Of a stretch of DNA of 64,000 bases, positions 63,099 through 64,000 are shown in pieces. Below the pieces are notes generated by a model that worked only from the letters and a program-made list of their open reading frames with translations, did not search any database and had not been told where the DNA came from. A program made the translations under genes and the position numbers. The DNA comes from an uncultured Acetatifactor sp. (GTDB lineage Bacteria; Bacillota; Clostridia; Lachnospirales; Lachnospiraceae), in contig CAKRUB010000002.1 of assembly GCA_934402375.1 (NCBI GenBank), forward strand, positions 1-64,000. The letters are read 5' to 3'. Every line of letters starts with the position of its first letter. Position 1 is the first letter of the stretch.

Positions 63099-63244
63099 TG
63101 CGGAAACCCTGATTGGGGAACTTCTGGGGTTTACAGATAGTTTTCAAATATTTGGGCACTGACATAAGGGATTATATAGAGATAAAGGGATTGTGTAGGA
63201 ATAAAAATTTTTAGGGACAAAATAAGAAGGAGAGGTATGTGTGT

Positions 63245-64000
63245 ATGGAAAAGAGAGCTATGGAAAAGCTTGGGATCGAGACTTCCCTGCTGGGCTTCGG
63301 ATGTATGAGATTTCCGATGACGGCGGATGGAAAGATCGATGAGGCAGAGGCGGAGAGAATGCTGGATCAGGCATATGCTGCCGGTGTGAACTATTATGAT
63401 ACGGCTTACCCGTACCATAACGGAGAGAGCGAGCGCGTGGTCGGCCGTGTCATGAAGAAGTACGACCGCAGTAGCTTCTTCCTTGCGACGAAGCTTCCCT
63501 GCTGGCTGATCAAAAATACGGATGACATTGAGAGGATTTTCAAGGAGCAGCTTGAGAAGCTCCAGACAGATTACATAGACTTTTATCTGATGCACGCCCT
63601 GAATAAGGACAGCTTTCAGAAAATGGTTGATATTGGATGTGTGGAAAAGCTTGAACAGCTGAAAGCGGAGGGTAAGATCCGCTACCTCGGCTTCTCTTTC
63701 CATGATAAGTATGAGGCGTTCGAGAGAATCATTAATTACCGCGACTGGGATTTCTGCCAGATCCAGCTGAATTATATGGATGCCGGGGAGAGAGAGGAAT
63801 TCCAACAGGCGGGCATGAAGGGCTATCATCTCACTGAGGAGAAGAACATCCCGCTCATCATCATGGAGCCTGTCAGAGGCGGTTCCCTCGCGGCTTTTCC
63901 CGAGGATATTACGGAGGTCTTTCACGGTCTTAATCCCGATGCGTCGATCGCAAGCTATGCGTTGCGCTGGGTGGGAAGCCTGCCGAACGTCAAGGTGATT
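63245..64000 (+). CDS. Aldo/keto reductase, 3' end outside the window
   Basis: The 252 residues seen include LGFGCMRFP, the active-site region DTAYPYHNGESE (Asp and Tyr), LATKLP (Lys), YLMHAL (His) and GFSFHDKYE. This is the AKR branch often followed by a 4Fe-4S region at the C-terminus, which cannot be checked here. The enzyme reduces carbonyls with NAD(P)H. AAGGAGAGG lies upstream of ATG 63245. Confidence 0.92.
   Translation, partial: MEKRAMEKLGIETSLLGFGCMRFPMTADGKIDEAEAERMLDQAYAAGVNYYDTAYPYHNGESERVVGRVMKKYDRSSFFLATKLPCWLIKNTDDIERIFKEQLEKLQTDYIDFYLMHALNKDSFQKMVDIGCVEKLEQLKAEGKIRYLGFSFHDKYEAFERIINYRDWDFCQIQLNYMDAGEREEFQQAGMKGYHLTEEKNIPLIIMEPVRGGSLAAFPEDITEVFHGLNPDASIASYALRWVGSLPNVKVI

Overview
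The window looks like a chromosomal segment of a spore-forming, saccharolytic gut Clostridium relative, most likely Lachnospiraceae. This is inferred from strong AGGAGG-type ribosome binding sites, frequent TTG starts, sporulation-linked genes (a SpoVAF/GerA-type protein and YtaF), glycan-use genes (GH3, GH13, a GH36 remnant), LuxS and Pfs, and a chromosomal ANT(6)-like gene. No rRNA, prophage, canonical insertion sequence or CRISPR array was seen.

Layout. 1-382: three tRNA genes (Phe, Gly, Gly). 416-10967: mostly housekeeping genes (SpoVAF-like protein, YtaF, a deacetylase, YwlG family, MurG, a TSCPD protein, Pgi, a 2-hydroxyacid dehydrogenase, GtrA, MtnN, LuxS). 11061-22714: a metal and regulator region with much decay. 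It holds a probable iron-regulated FeoB-associated/HMA protein, a broken GH36 alpha-galactosidase, a beheaded CsoR in front of a P1B-type ATPase, a small two-helix protein interrupted at an A7 run, an Rpn-like nuclease element, and a collapsed ECF transporter with its broken AraC regulator. 22769-26731: a fluoride riboswitch in front of a cation:proton antiporter, then Nudix, XRE-AbrB and acyltransferase genes. 26734-32881: a LacI-controlled maltodextrin-type ABC importer with a GH13 enzyme. 33026-42901: a MATE exporter, membrane proteins and a MerR regulator, then a two-component locus. That locus is split by a sigma/anti-sigma-like pair, but both halves carry the same triple 11-bp repeat upstream. 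42975-52307: a second, deleted Rpn-like copy, then DeoR, HAD, ANT(6), HD, MATE/MarR, AraC/MFS and a gutted CocE-type hydrolase. 52384-64000: a YtrA-type GntR/ABC operon, a deleted MATE gene, two tandem GH3 enzymes with permuted domain order, a CapA-like lipoprotein and a partial aldo/keto reductase.

The most unusual structure is a 151-bp palindromic element with three full intergenic copies (10299-10449, 24967-25117, 62948-63098) and one 29-bp ends-only remnant (24157-24185). Differences between full copies often change both sides of a stem together, so pairing appears to be maintained. A second theme is loss by internal deletion: at least seven genes or elements keep both ends but lack the middle or one end. 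All functions are inferred from sequence read by eye; no database search was run.
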